Assembly (NCBI GenBank): GCA_036897095.1
Contig: JAYMSP010001966.1
Location: 1-27,383 of the forward strand
Length of the DNA stretch: 27,383 nucleotides
DNA from: Plantago elongata
Lineage: Eukaryota; Streptophyta; Magnoliopsida; Lamiales; Plantaginaceae
Direction of reading: 5' to 3'
In this document: piece after piece, positions 8,511-19,900 of the stretch
How the letters are laid out: every line of letters begins with the position of its first letter
Numbering within the stretch: position 1 is the first letter of the stretch
Notes under the pieces: generated by a model
The model's input: only the letters and a program-made list of their open reading frames with translations
The model's database searches: none
What the model was told of the DNA's origin: nothing
Translations under genes and position numbers: made by a program

Positions 8511-9307
8511 ACCCCCAACTAGTTGCATTTTGTTGATTATGATAATGAACAGCTAAATATTGGATAAAAATTTGGTACTGGTTTTGCCTGGCTTGGTTAG
8601 AGGCATTTTGTTTTTTTATCCATTCAATTGTTTACTGTACTTCTTGAATTATGTCTTAAGTGTTAGTATCATAATTCGGAGAAATTTGTTTTTTTTATCA
8701 TCAGGTCATGATCTTGACAATTTTTTCATTTTCGTACAGAGTTATGATGTTTATGTTTGAGTAGGATTCTTGCTTTTACTTTTATTTTTGGCTGTTTTGA
8801 AATTGTAGAGGACATGGCATATATGTTTTGGACAATTGTAGCTTGATAGTGGTTATAAATATATGAATTTTGTGTATTCTAATTTATGCTACTAACTATT
8901 TCCTGTTTGAGTGTGATTGTGTGGACGGTGGAGGCATAAAAACGATTCAATGGACTAGCAACTAGAAAACGAGAATAATATCGCATAATTAAAAAATGAG
9001 AATAATATCGCACAAAAAGTTATGAAGAGCATAATTGATGATTTTGTTTAGGAAAAAACTAAAAAGTCTTAATTTAAAGTAATTTTTAGTCGTTTATAAT
9101 ATTTAAGTAGAAATAGATGTCAATCATTTGCATTGGATGATTTTTTTTAATTGCTTTCTATAAAGAGTTCATTATTTTTATATTATATTTTTATTTTTTT
9201 TGGCCTCGTTTGAAAATTTTACACAGGGCCCCTTAAATCTCGAAGACGGCCCTGCTATTTAATAGTTATCTTGAATTGTACTACTATGTCATGTCAGCTG
9301 CATGATT
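8511..9307. other. AT-rich spacer with a possible hAT terminal remnant
   Basis: No gene is visible. The ORF at 8560-8760 is low-complexity and unconvincing. Near 9223-9253 a motif reads ACACAGGGCCCC, then TCTCGAAGACGGCCCTG. Together with the AT-rich run before it, this resembles the 3' end of plant hAT elements of the TTF-type/MYM-like zinc-finger group. No matching left end or 8-bp target duplication was found. Confidence 0.3.
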
Positions 9308-9312
9308 CATGC
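9308..9312. repeat. Target-site duplication, left copy (CATGC)
   Basis: Five bases directly before the TGAAAG start of the 5' LTR. They are identical to 15822-15826 after the 3' LTR. Confidence 0.75.
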
Positions 9313-10035
9313 TGAAAGTGCAGGATGTTGCATGAAATGTTGCACCAACAGTCAATGTAACATCATCTATTCAGCATATTGCACTTTGCAGGATTATGGA
9401 CTCTATTGTCTAATTATCATTCTTCACTAACACTTACCTAGTTTCACGTGTGTTAAGTCTTTGTGTCGTGCAGGAGTCTTATTATATCAAGAGAGACACC
9501 AAAGAAATCATATCTCAACAAGATATCAAGATCGACTGGTTCTTGGAGTGAACACGAAGCAAAGGACTCTTGGTAGTTGAGATTTTGTGGACTCTTGAAG
9601 ATAAGAATAAGCAACAAAACTCATGGGCTTGATCCGGTCAGATTGAACATCTATAAATACAAGATTGAGCTCATTGTGAAGAGTATTTCGTGAAAAGCAA
9701 GAACTCATTGTCATAGCATAGATACTCTTCACGTTTACTAGTCTTGCATACCTTCTAGCTAGGTCTTCTAGATAGATAGGTTGAGAATAGGGTTTTTCTA
9801 TTCTGACTAGTGCCTTGTGGTTCAAGGTCTCTTGAATCTTTTTGTACATACATTTCTTATTTTAGTGGATATTTGCCGAGAGGCTTCGGCAGGTATATAA
9901 TTATTTGCTTTGTTGTTCTGTTTATTTTCGCTGCTCTGTTTCATACTCTGTTACAGGCACTGTTGCACCAACATTGGTACCAACATTAGTGAAAACAACA
10001 AATTAGTACAAAAGTCACAGTCCTAAATTCTTTCA
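9313..10035 (+). repeat. 5' LTR of the copia element
   Basis: 723 bp. It starts TGAAAG and ends CTTTCA, a perfect 6-bp terminal inverted repeat with TG..CA ends. It aligns along its length with 15103-15821. It contains a TATA box at 9652-9659 and a small hairpin, TGCCGA/TCGGCA (9874-9891), conserved in the 3' copy. Confidence 0.9.
9652..9659 (+). promoter_or_regulatory. TATA box of the copia 5' LTR
   Basis: CATCTATAAATACAAG is the probable core promoter. The same box is at 15435-15442 in the 3' LTR. Confidence 0.65.
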
Positions 10036-10037
10036 AT

Positions 10038-10051
10038 TGGCATCAAGAGCC
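10038..10051 (+). other. Primer-binding site, degenerate initiator-Met tRNA type
   Basis: TGGCATCAAGAGCC lies two bases after the 5' LTR. It resembles the copia consensus TGGTATCAGAGC (complement of the tRNA-iMet 3' end) with a few changes. Confidence 0.75.
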
Positions 10052-10095
10052 AGCCACCTAACCGATTGGTGTAATGGACTTTTGTACTTCTTGAC

Positions 10096-10545
10096 ATGGA
10101 TCCACTTAATCCATATTCGAATAGGTTGCACATTTTGTATGATCCAAATTATTTCCATTGGAAACCAAGACTAAGAGCACATATCAAATCAATTGATATA
10201 TATGCTTGGAAATTTGTGTTGGATGGTTATAAGATACCACGATTAGCACCTAATGCTAATGGTGATGTGTTAATCAAACCAGAAAGTCAATGGACGGATG
10301 ATGAAAGGAAGGAATCTTCCTACAACAAGAAAGCTCTCAATGAAATATACTCTTACATTGATATCCACATGTGTACACTCATTCAAAACTGTATGACATC
10401 CAAGGATGCTTGGGAAACTTTACAAATTCATTGTGAAGGTGATACAAGTGTTCTTGAAAGGAAGTTCACTAAGGATCTGAATGATGATAAGACTTCAAAT
10501 AATGAAGTCGATGAATCTGATAATTCTAAGGATTCCGATCAGTAG
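10096..10545 (+). pseudogene. Copia gag, N-terminal part
   Basis: Open for 149 codons from MDPLNPYSNRL. It shows the copia gag (UBN2/DUF4219-type) pattern: YFHWKPRLRAHIKSIDIYAW near residues 19-39, then W.DDERK, NEIYSYID and a SKDAWETLQIHCEGD-like helix near residue 110. Homology then breaks into an acidic stretch and a stop at 10543-10545. Downstream gag pieces appear in other frames, so part of the gag is deleted or scrambled. It would form the capsid if intact. Confidence 0.8.
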
Positions 10546-10840
10546 GCTATGTCTCTTTCAACTATTATAACTAGTAAGAATTCAGAGAAACAATGTGTGA
10601 GTCACTGTGTCAGCAATAGTGATAAGAACAATAACAAGTTATATATTTTGGGTACGATGATCCAGAGAACTATTTCTCTGATGAGCATGAAGCCACTGAC
10701 AATTTGAATATAAATTATGTTGTTCGCATGGATTACGTATGTCTGACACATGTTCCTCTCCAGATCTAGACTTAGGCCGAGATCAATGAATCCATGAACT
10801 ACATGTTATGTCTGAAGATATCTTGTAGAAGTACAAGGAG

Positions 10841-11140
10841 ATGAAGAAATCTGTCAAACCTCTGAAAAGGGTGAATGTTGAACTCAAGAATTCACTGGTT
10901 CGATTAAAGGTCTTGTTGACCAAGAAGGATGCTGAGATCCAAGAATTGACCACCAAGCTAGAGAAAGCCGAGACAATCCTAGTCAAGTGGAATGCATGTA
11001 CAGTTGCAATGAATAGTGCCATATGTCAAGGTAATGAAGGTACTAATGGTCTTGGTTTCTCAAACTCTAAGGCTCTTTGTTCCACACCTAATAAAGGAAA
11101 ATATTTTGCTTTCTTGAAAAAAATGCACCAAAGTTTGTAA
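10841..11140 (+). pseudogene. Copia gag, coiled-coil part
   Basis: A heptad-rich segment (ELKNSLVRLKVLLTKKDAEI, then LTTKLEKAETILVKW) and a GLGFSNSKA-like motif fit the C-terminal gag region of SIRE-type copia elements. It is separated from the N-terminal gag by about 300 bases with several stops. Confidence 0.65.
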
Positions 11141-11149
11141 AAGAAAAGA

Positions 11150-11500
11150 AAAACAGCCTAAGAAAACGTTTGTGTGTCAATTTTGTTTACGACCTAGGCA
11201 CAAGAAACAATACTACTTTCTTTTGAAAAATAGGAAAAATTCAGCCAATATTGCGACCACTGTCGCAACTGATGTTACTACAACAGTGGTAGCAACATCA
11301 GCTGAACCATAGGTGAAAACAAACAAAGGCAAGAAAGTTTGGATACCTATACCTGACGATAAGCAGTCTGAACTGAATTTAAAGTGCAATGTTGTGTTAT
11401 CTGGTTTAAGTGCTCATCATAAGATAGTTTGGTACTTTGATAATGGTTGCTCTAGACATATGATAGGTTCCATGAAGAATTTGAAAAACTTTGTTGCTCA
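11150..11500 (+). pseudogene. Gag zinc knuckle and protease remnant
   Basis: A degenerate CCHC knuckle (CQFCLRPRHKKQYYF; the last Cys is Tyr) lies at about 11175-11220. A linker with Thr/Val-rich repeats and a stop follows, then the aspartic-protease motif WYFDNGCSRHMIG. Relatives have D-S-G or D-T-G; here the middle residue is Asn, so the active site looks altered. Homology stops abruptly after LKNF near 11495. Confidence 0.75.
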
Positions 11501-11860
11501 AGAGATGAGTAGAGCTGTGTTTAGCTCTATGTGTTTATCTAAACGTTTACGGGCTGAGGTTGTGAACATTGCGTGTCATATCATTAACCGTGTTTACTTG
11601 AGACTTGGTACTACTTTCACTCCCTATAAACTCCTAACAGGAAAGAAACCCAACCTTCAATATTTTCATGTTTTTGGTTGTGTGTGCTACATGATAAATG
11701 ACAGGGAGCATCTTGGGAAGTTTGATAACATGATTGAATAGGGAATCTTTGTTGGCTACTCTTGGAACAACCATGCATTCCGGGTTTATAACCCTCGCAC
11801 CAAGGTTGTTCAAGACTCAGTCAATGTCAAATTTGATGAAAATATTTCTTTTGTTCAGTC
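11500..11860 (+). pseudogene. Copia integrase, C-terminal end only
   Basis: Directly after the protease, in the same frame, comes AQEMSRAVFSSM, then IACHIINRVYLR, FTPYKLLTGKKPN, FHVFGCVCYMIND and GIFVGYSWNNHAFRVYN. These are the end of the copia integrase core and its C-terminal region. The HHCC finger and the whole DDE catalytic part are missing, so an internal deletion joined protease to late integrase. A TAG (11739-11741) also interrupts it. Confidence 0.8.
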
Positions 11861-12259
11861 TCAGATTCATACATGTACAGAGATGCTCAACACTAAGATG
11901 GTGAACTCACAGGAACATCCAAACCTGGAGCCGCAATTAGATACATCTGAAGCAGATGTGACTACCAATGTTGCAACCATTGTTACAGCAACACCGTAGA
12001 AATCCAGCTCCTATGATAATGAGGACACTGCAGCAAATCATGTAGTTGAGGCTGACACCTTCCAGGAATCCACTTCTCAGGCACTAGATAATGCCAAAAG
12101 ATATCCTCCACCAAGGATTCGGAAGTTCCACCCCACCTCCCAAATCATTGAGGATGTCACCGAAAGAAGACACCTTCGAAGCAAGCCAAGGATCAACTAC
12201 AAGGACATGGTAAGGTCAAATCTATGTACCAACCGTGAAGGTACACATGTAAACTTCTC

Positions 12260-13240
12260 TTGCTTTGTATCTCTTGTTGAACCAAAAAAATGTAAAAGAG
12301 GCTTTAAAGGATAATTTTTGGCTTGATGCTATGCAAGATGAATTACTCCAGTTTGAAACTAATCAAGTGTGGACTCTAGTTCCTAGACCAAATAGTGTTT
12401 ATGTAATAGGCACTAAATGGATTTTCGAGAACAAGAGCGATGAAAATGGAGTAGTCACTAGGAATAAGGCAAGGTTAGTTGCCCAATGTTACACACAGGT
12501 TGAGGGAGTAGACTTTGATGAGACATTTGCACCCATAGCTCGGTTAGAATCTATTAGATTAGCGTTAGCTATTGCATGTGCTCTTAAATTCACCCTTCAA
12601 CAGATGGATGTCAAAGAAGCCTTTTCGAATGGCTACATAGACAAAGAGGCCTACGTTGAACAACCCAAAGGGTTTGAGGATCCACAACACCCTAACCATG
12701 TTTTAAAACTGAAAAAAGGTACTTTATGGGTTGAAACAAGCTCCTCGGGCTTGGTATGATAGGTTGACTGAATTTCTCTTATCTTTCGGATTTACTCGTG
12801 GTAAGGCTGATAGAACATTGTTTATTCTACGCCAAGGTTCTGATATTTGTGTCTCCCAAATATATATCGATGACATTATGTTTGGGTCTACTAATTCTAC
12901 CTTCGTAGATACTTTTGTTGCAGCCATTACAGGTACGCTTCAAATGAGCATGATTGGTGAGCTCAACTTCTTCCTAGGGCTTCAAATCAAGCAAGGAAAA
13001 TATGGCCTCTTTCTGTCTCAAGAGAATATGCCAGAAACTTGGTAAAAATTGTTGGTCTGGACAGTTCTAAGACCTGCACTTCACCTATTTCCACCATTGT
13101 GAAACTCAGCAAACACGATGTTGATACCACTGCCACTGTTGATCCAACACTGTATAGGTCAATGATAGGAAGTCTCTTGTATTTGTCAGTTAGTCGACCA
13201 AACATTATGTTCTCGGTATGCGTGTGTGCAAGGTACAAAT
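12260..13240 (+). pseudogene. Copia reverse transcriptase, frameshifted
   Basis: RT homology begins with KEALKDNFWLDAMQDELLQF, then WTLVPRPN, GTKWIFENK, NKARLVAQCYTQ, DETFAPIARLE and QMDVKEAF (first catalytic Asp). After a one-base shift in an A-run near 12715 it continues LYGLKQAPRAWYDRL, then the catalytic box YIDDIMFGST and FFLGLQIKQ. Another shift lies near 13035, followed by DPTLYRSMIGSLLYL and RPNIMFSVCVCARY. All active-site residues survive but the frame is broken at least three times, including in an A-run near 12285. Confidence 0.9.
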
Positions 13241-13733
13241 CTAATCCCAATGATATTCACTTATCTTCCGTTAAACGTATTCTCAAATACAAATCTGGAA
13301 CTGCTAGTCTATGATTATGGTACACTAGGAAAACAGACACTAACCTCATTGGGTTTAGTCATTCGGACTGTACTGGGGATATTGATTATCGAAATCCATG
13401 AGTGGCGGATGCTCTTATTTAGGGAAAAATCTGGTCTCATGGTATATCAAGAAACAAAATTGTGTTTCCTTATCCACTGATGAGTCAGAGTGTGTTACTA
13501 TGGGTAGTTGTGTCACTCATCTTGAATGGGTAAAAAAATGTGCTACTTGGTGATGGTTTGTCGAATGACACATTGTCAACGATATGTGATATCCTTAGTG
13601 ACAAATGTATTACTAGAAACCCAAACACAAAACATGTAGACACTAGGTACCATGTGCTAAAAAGACTCGATTGAATCCAACATATAGACACCAACAGAGC
13701 CTTCATTTTGAGAAGATCTCTTGAGTTGGACAT
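13241..13733 (+). pseudogene. Copia RNase H, broken
   Basis: After SGTAS a stop interrupts the frame at 13312-13314. Homology then continues LWYTRKTDTNLIGFSHSD, and after a one-base shift KSMSGGCSYLGKNLVSWYIK and NCVSLSTDESECV. This is the copia RNase H with the usual VSLSTAEAEY box changed to STDESE. The end decays into stops by about 13545. The last traceable pol similarity is weak and ends before 13740. Confidence 0.8.
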
Positions 13734-13739
13734 ATATTA

Positions 13740-15091
13740 GGAGCACCGTCATTGCCACTATTATCATGCCATCACTGATCAATAGTGGTATTCTTGCTTG
13801 TGATGTGTGTCAATTGTTGCTTTAGTCTTTCCTGCTTTTGTTTTGTGTCTAGGTTAGTGCTACTGGTTTGATTTGATTTCATTCTCTCTTTCTCTCTTTC
13901 TCTGTTGTCTTGAGTATTGTGGGTATCATGTCTGCCTGATTTTCTCCTCTCCATTGCCCAATTTTCTGGAAGCAACTAAAAGAGCCCAATGATGGCCAAT
14001 AAAGATCCCAATGAAGGCCAACCAAGAAGAGTCCAATGGGGACCATGTTTTGTTGTGACTTTGTTATGGGTTGCACTGGTAATGTTGCAGTCCACTCGAT
14101 TCTCTAAGACTACATTGAATCATATATAATTTGTGCACCCAATTTCTATGCTATGAGTCGTGTGTTTGCCTTCACTCCGTATAAGTCAAAGCTTTGGACG
14201 GGATTCATGCGCGTTTTAATTATTTGACATGGTTCGCCGACTCATAGTAACCTCTGGGTTGTCTGCATAGAGGCCTCAACTAAGTTGCTTTGTTTTAATT
14301 TACTTTTTGAGGGGTTAAGATGGGGACTGGATCCCATTGCTTTTGATTTCAGTTTGGGTTAGCATTTGAGTTGACTTGTTTGACCGATCATTCTGGTTTG
14401 TTAAGGAGTCTAGAGTCTGCATTTGGGGGGGAGTTCTTATTTGGTGTGTTTGTCAGTACTATGGGAATGGGTGTTGCAGTAACTGTTTGTATAGTGAATC
14501 TGGTTCTTGTAGTATTGCTCAACCTCTAATATGATATCAGGAGTTTTTCTAAATTCGACTATCCATTATGAATTGGTATCTATAGAGAGTTTGTGTTCTT
14601 TTGCACTGTTTGATACTTGGTTTTCTTGGTTATCCATAATTCCTTGTCTAATTCAGTGACACTGCAGGTGTTTTATCCGAGGTATGCTATTTGTCAGATA
14701 TTTTTAGTTGTGAATAAGTACAGGTATGCATCAAGATTCGTCTCCCTTATCATGGAACAGATTGAGAAATTAATGCTCAGATACTTCCTCTGCTCCAGGG
14801 AGAGAACTTTGGTTTCTCTCCTTTCTTCAAGAGGGAGAATAGTTTGGAGCTGGAGAAACTGTCCTAGACTTCTGTGTATTTTGTCTTAAAAAAAATTATT
14901 TGTCTAAGTTTTTTTATTATTTTCTTTCTTTCTTTTGTCTTGTGTGTCTGCGTTTGTCTCTATCGTATTTGTAGTGTCTTATTTTAAAAAAATCTAAAAG
15001 TCTTTCTTAGGTCTTATTCTTGTCTTCCTTCTGTTATGTTTGTTTATCTGTGTGTGTGTGTGTTTCTAGGAGTGTTGTGAAGAAAGGAATT
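13740..15091 (+). other. Copia 3' non-coding region
   Basis: About 1.35 kb of T-rich sequence between RNase H and the 3' LTR. It has pyrimidine tracts at 13880-13910 and 14895-15060 and a short TG repeat near 15050. ORFs here (for example 14617-14889) lack recognisable motifs. SIRE-type elements can carry an extra envelope-like ORF after pol, but I see no supporting feature. Confidence 0.5.
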
Positions 15092-15101
15092 AAGGAGGAG
15101 A
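15092..15101 (+). other. Polypurine tract of the copia element
   Basis: AAGGAGGAGA followed by T and the TGAAAG start of the 3' LTR. This is the expected plus-strand primer site. Confidence 0.7.
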
Positions 15102-15102
15102 T

Positions 15103-15821
15103 TGAAAGTGCAGGATGTTGCATGAACTGTTGCACCAACAGTCAATGTAACATCATTTGTTCAACATATTGCACTTTGCAGGATTATGGACTCTATTGTT
15201 TAATTACCATTCTTCACTAACACTTACCTAGTTCCACGTGAGTTTAGTCTTTGTGTCGTGCATGAGTCTTCTTATATCAAGAGAGACACCAAAGAAATCA
15301 TATCTCAACAAGATATCAAGATCGACTGGTTCTTGGAGTGAACACGAAGCAAAGGACTATTGGTAGTTGAGATTTTGTGGACTTTTGAAGATAAGGATAA
15401 GCAACAAAACTCATATCCGGTCAGATTGAACATCTATAAATACAAGATCGAGCTCATTGTGAAGAGTACTTCGTGAAAAGCAAGAACTCATTGTCATAGC
15501 ATAGATACTCTTCACATTTACTAGTCTTGCATATCTTCTAGCTAAGTCTTCTAGATAGATTGAGAATATAATTTTTCTATTCTGACTAGTGTTTTGTGGT
15601 TCAAGGTCTCTTGAATCTTTTTGTACATTCATTGATTATTTTAGTGGATATTTGCCGAGAGGCTTCGGCATGTGTATAATTATATACCTGCTAAGATTAT
15701 TTGCTTTGATGTTTTGTTTATTTTCGCTGCTCTGTTTCATACTCTGTTACACACACTGTTGTACCAATATTACTATCAACATTAATAAAAATAGTAAATT
15801 AGTATAAAAGTCACTATTCTA
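15103..15821 (+). repeat. 3' LTR of the copia element, right end shortened
   Basis: 719 bp, homologous to 9313-10025. Compared with the 5' LTR it lacks a 7-bp piece near 15415 and has an insertion near 15680-15695. It lacks the terminal AATTCTTTCA, so it ends ATTCTA with no TG..CA symmetry, followed directly by the CATGC duplication. Confidence 0.85.
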
Positions 15822-15826
15822 CATGC
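15822..15826. repeat. Target-site duplication, right copy (CATGC)
   Basis: It matches the five bases before the 5' LTR and directly follows the shortened 3' LTR. Confidence 0.7.
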
Positions 15827-16299
15827 GCTTATGTAAGCAAGCATATATATTGTCAAAAATACCAGAAAAGAGAGGAACACTGGAATTACTAGTGTTTATA
15901 TAAATGTATCCATATCAATATGAATGCATATTATGTACAACCACCATATGCCTTAGCCCATTAGCTAGCATTTATACTGCTACAAAACTACACAAAAAGT
16001 ATGAAAACTTCCTAAACCACCGCTTTACCGGAGGTCGAGAAAGATGCAATCAATAGGATTTTTATTCCTCCGTTTCTGAAAGGAATAGCGTGAAATTCAG
16101 CAAACTATGTATGAGTTGTTTTTCACCTGGATGTTGTGTTCGCTCACAAAAAATGTCACTAAACTTTTCTATTTTTTTATTTCACATACTTAATATGTTA
16201 ACTTCATATATGACATTTGATATGTTATACTTATCTCACTATGAGCTTATGACAATGTGTAAATCGTCAACAATGGAACTGTGGAGCATATTATCTAGG
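15827..16299. other. Intergenic sequence, nothing recognised
   Basis: AT-rich sequence between the copia element and a MITE. The ORF at 16090-16371 runs into the MITE and has no recognisable motif. Confidence 0.5.
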
Positions 16300-16436
16300 T
16301 ACTATTCTCTCCGTCTCATCAAACTTTATACTCAAGTTTTATATAAAGTTGAGATTGTTTATTATTTATAGTGGTGGATAACATCCTTTACTTTTTTAAT
16401 AATATATGAAATTTGGTGGGACGGAGGATATTAGTA
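16300..16436. mobile_element. Stowaway-like MITE
   Basis: The ends TACTATTCTCTCCGTCTCATC and the reverse complement of GGTGGGACGGAGGATATTAGTA match the plant Stowaway terminus (CTCCCTCCGTCCCA-like), with TA at both outer edges. It is about 135 bp and non-coding. It lies about 470 bp downstream of the nucleotidase stop codon. Confidence 0.7.
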
Positions 16437-16907
16437 TATCTACACAAGTATCTGCAGATTACCTCTTCCGCACATGAAAGGCGAATGATTCGTTTCAATG
16501 GACCATCTTCACCTGTGCTCACAAAATAGGTGTACTGTCCACCATACTCGTAAATAATATGTGCAATATTTGTCAGTAAATAAACCCCCACACCGAACAA
16601 GTAAAAGAGCAAAGAACGGTATCATATAGGCCGGTGCAAAATTCACAATTGATCCTACAAAGGGTAAAGCTAGCAGCAGGGTTCTGCTGCATATCTATGA
16701 AGACTTGGAAATACAGAGGTGAGCAATAATTCCTGTACCACAGACAACAGAATACTAATTTGAATCCTAACATCAGATTTTCATATACGACTATAATGAT
16801 TTACACTTTGATCGACTATATTCAATTGCAGGCTATCATACTCCATCTCATGATTCGGATTAACTATGCTTCCTCAAAACACAACATTATCTACAGAAAT
16901 AATGTTC
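16437..16907 (-). other. 3' flank / 3' UTR region of the nucleotidase gene
   Basis: Follows the stop codon on the - strand. No clear AATAAA was seen. A short ORF (16388-16612, -) contains a hydrophobic stretch, but its last codons overlap the MITE and it has no recognised domain. I treat the region as UTR or intergenic. Confidence 0.45.
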
Positions 16908-19900
16908 TCAGATGGCCAGGATATCAAATTCATGAGGCATAAAATCTTCACTTGGTCTGTAGTATTTGTCAGGGGAATAGAGGCTTAAATTGGACACTTG
17001 GCTTGTATATAGACAAGCAAATCTCTCCACCTGAGAATTGCAATACAAAAATTCAAGTTAACCAACAATTTACCTAGAACCATCCTACTATGATTAATTA
17101 AACAATTTTAATTATTTCATCTCACTTGATGTGCGAATCTTGAATTCTGATAGCCAGTCTTCAACAGTTGTCCCCACACCTTATGGAACTGAAAGAAATG
17201 ATTACAACGTAACATTTTATTCTTTTAGGGACTGCCAGACACTATGTTGCTGATATGAAGCTAAGATTTGGAAAACAGGACTAAGATTTTATGGTACTAG
17301 TTACTTCTCTGTTTCTGTTTTTTCTTTCTTTTAAAAGACAGTTTCCAAAATGTTTACCTTTTGGTGACATTCTCTTTGAGCTTGTTGATGGCTAAGCCGC
17401 ATTTGCTCTTGCTGGGACTGACAATAAAGCAATTTATTCAACTTTATTGCCGGTACAGAACCAAAAGAAGATAACAATCTAACCATATGAAAGATGGATG
17501 CCTATTTCAGTCAGCAGTTAAAGAAGTCCATAAGAGACGAATATGCAAGTAAAAATTCAAACTCTTCAGAGTGATTTCGGAAGAAGGCAGAGCAAAAGTC
17601 TAAAGCAAAGACCAAAGGCACATGTAAAAATTCAAAGAGGGGAATCTAATTTAGACATTCCAACATATCAAGTTAATCAAAGAGCACAGCTGGAAAGTAC
17701 CTGAAGCTTTTTAAGCACAGCATGTATCTCTTCCTTATTCCCATTATCAGACCTGAAACAGCAATAGAATAATGAGCTAAATTTGCTGAATAATAAGATA
17801 TAATAGTGTTTGGAATCAAGATATAGCTGGTACTGATTTTACTGGATTTGGAAAAAGGGTTCAGTACAATTCTAAACATCATAAAAGAAAAACGTGGGGA
17901 TGGCTTCAGCTACATGAAGCAAATATGATTAAAATCGAATTTCTACCCCCAGCTTCACCCCAAAACTCGACGCTAAACGGTGAATGAGATGCAAATCCAG
18001 AATTGAGATTATTTTTGCTCCCCATGCTTTCATGCCATTCTACTCTTTTACAGTGCTGCTGATATTCGTATTAGCCATTAAATTGCCATTGTACTTTTAG
18101 TAAACCCGGACTAAAGCTTCGTAGTTTTTCTCTCCAATTTCTCCTCATATCTTGCTTGTAAATGTATGATCCTCGTCTCAACCACCAGGTATTCAGGTTG
18201 CCAAGAAAAATGAAAACATAAAAGATAAAGACAAGGAACTGGGGGGTGGCCAGTGTTTCAAAGTTGCACGCCAAGATAGCCATTCAATGCATGTATTCCA
18301 CTGCTTAAAATCTGAGACAAATGTAAATAAATGAAAGTTTTACCTAAGTGACCACTCTAGATGATGTATCTTATCCTCAATATGATCACGGTCATTCCTC
18401 AATCTTTGGAGTTGCTACATATAAGTTACATATATGTTTCAGAATCAATAGACAGAACATAAATTCAATGGTAGGAGAATGTATAACGAAGTATCAAATG
18501 CAAAAAAAAAGATTTTTTATAGACAGAAAACAGGTGACTATGAATATAAATAAAAATTAAAAAATTAACAAAAACACAAGTCTTGTAAAATAGTATCTGA
18601 GAAAGAGATCAAAATTTGAGAAATAATATTTTAATCTCTGACATGATAAAACCAATTGAACCGGACATGGTCCAGTACATTATTTTGGACATCCAGAAAC
18701 AGAAACTTGTGAACAAACCAATAGAATGGACCTTGCCAGTATGCTGCAACGAGATTATAAAATGGAATAGCTTAGCATGGATCATAAAGGAAATGAAAAA
18801 AATTGCAGATAATAGCAAGAAGCCACTCTAGAATTCATATCAGATGGTCTGGCCTTAGAATGAACTGCAGCCAGATATTTTACATCTTTTTGCTCTACCT
18901 TGCGGGTGTCCCTGAATGTTGAAAGAAGCTCAACTTCCTTCTCAAGCTCTGGAACAACAAGCATTGTTCTCCAGCCTGCCAAAAAAGGATGTGGTCTTAA
19001 AGCAAATTCTAGAAAGAAACAATATTTTGAAATCTGTAGGTTAACATATGATCTCATCTTTGTATGATTTCATATTGATATAATTAATAACCCACTTAAA
19101 TTAGATCAATGGAATTGAGACTCCAGCTCCATTTAAATTTTAGAAATAGCTACACCAGATGCTTTATACATGGAATAAGCATTTCAAAGATTGGGACACT
19201 TTTTATCCCAATCAAGATATACATGAGGAGTGAAATAGATTACAACACAAGGAAGAATCTGAAAAGCTGCAAGTCAGAGTTTTCTTATTCTACCATTTAC
19301 TCTATAAGAACACCTGCGACTACCATAACCATGCACTGTTGGTGCATAAACAGCAAAGGGAACACGTATGGGTTTGCAGCACAGACTGCATCTTGAGTAG
19401 AATGCACAATCATGCCACTTTGAGGCACAAAGACTTTGTTACTAATAACCATGCTATTATAATGCACAACTTTATCTCAAAAGTTGATTCCGTGGATAAA
19501 TTTACTATAAGAGAATGTATTGGACTGAATTGGAAGTTATCAGAACACACTAAAGTATTGCAATGCTTATGAACTACATATTGAATACATACCAAGAACC
19601 TTTTTACTGCTCAAGATATCACCATATATGTGATCCCCAACATACAGTACCTGTAAGACGAGGTGCCATCAGAAAATCTCGCATACTACAAACCAAAACC
19701 ATGTAATTAATGTTGTGGAAAGATAATAACCATGATAAACAAGATATAATTATAGTTTTCTCACATAAATGAAAATTCAGAACACATGTCATAGTCCCTT
19801 TTTATAAAACATTTGATTCTATAACATGGAACTCAACTCTCAGAAATATGTTCTGAAGTTGAGGTCCTAAGTGTGAAGAAGAAAGTATGACAGGTTGAAC

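Larger units (their letters stand above)
9308..15826 (+). mobile_element. Ty1/copia LTR retrotransposon, SIRE/Maximus-like, defective
   Basis: An element of about 6.5 kb with LTRs at 9313-10035 and 15103-15821. The primer-binding site follows the 5' LTR and a purine tract precedes the 3' LTR. The 5-bp duplication CATGC flanks both sides (9308-9312 and 15822-15826). Internal order is gag, protease, integrase, RT, RNase H, which is copia order. The gag start and the GKFD/GIFVGYS integrase region resemble the SIRE/Maximus group. Many frameshifts and stops, plus a deletion of the integrase core, make it non-autonomous. The LTRs differ by substitutions and short indels (roughly 5-7 % by eye), so it is not a recent insertion. 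Confidence 0.9.

Noticed and set aside
8406..9253. A complete hAT element from CAGGGTCGG (8407) to GGCCCTG (9253)
   Set aside because: The ends match only weakly, the left one lies in the gypsy LTR, and no 8-bp duplication is present.
13772..14076. - strand ORFs over the copia 3' region
   Set aside because: Lys/Glu-rich translations of pyrimidine tracts, with no homology-like pattern.
14617..14889. Envelope-like ORF after copia pol
   Set aside because: Only 90 codons, with no signal peptide, membrane anchor or known motif. The region is T-rich non-coding sequence.
16388..16612. - strand ORF with a hydrophobic N-terminus downstream of the nucleotidase
   Set aside because: It ends inside a MITE, has no recognised domain, and lies where the 3' UTR is expected. 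A spliced unknown exon cannot be fully excluded.
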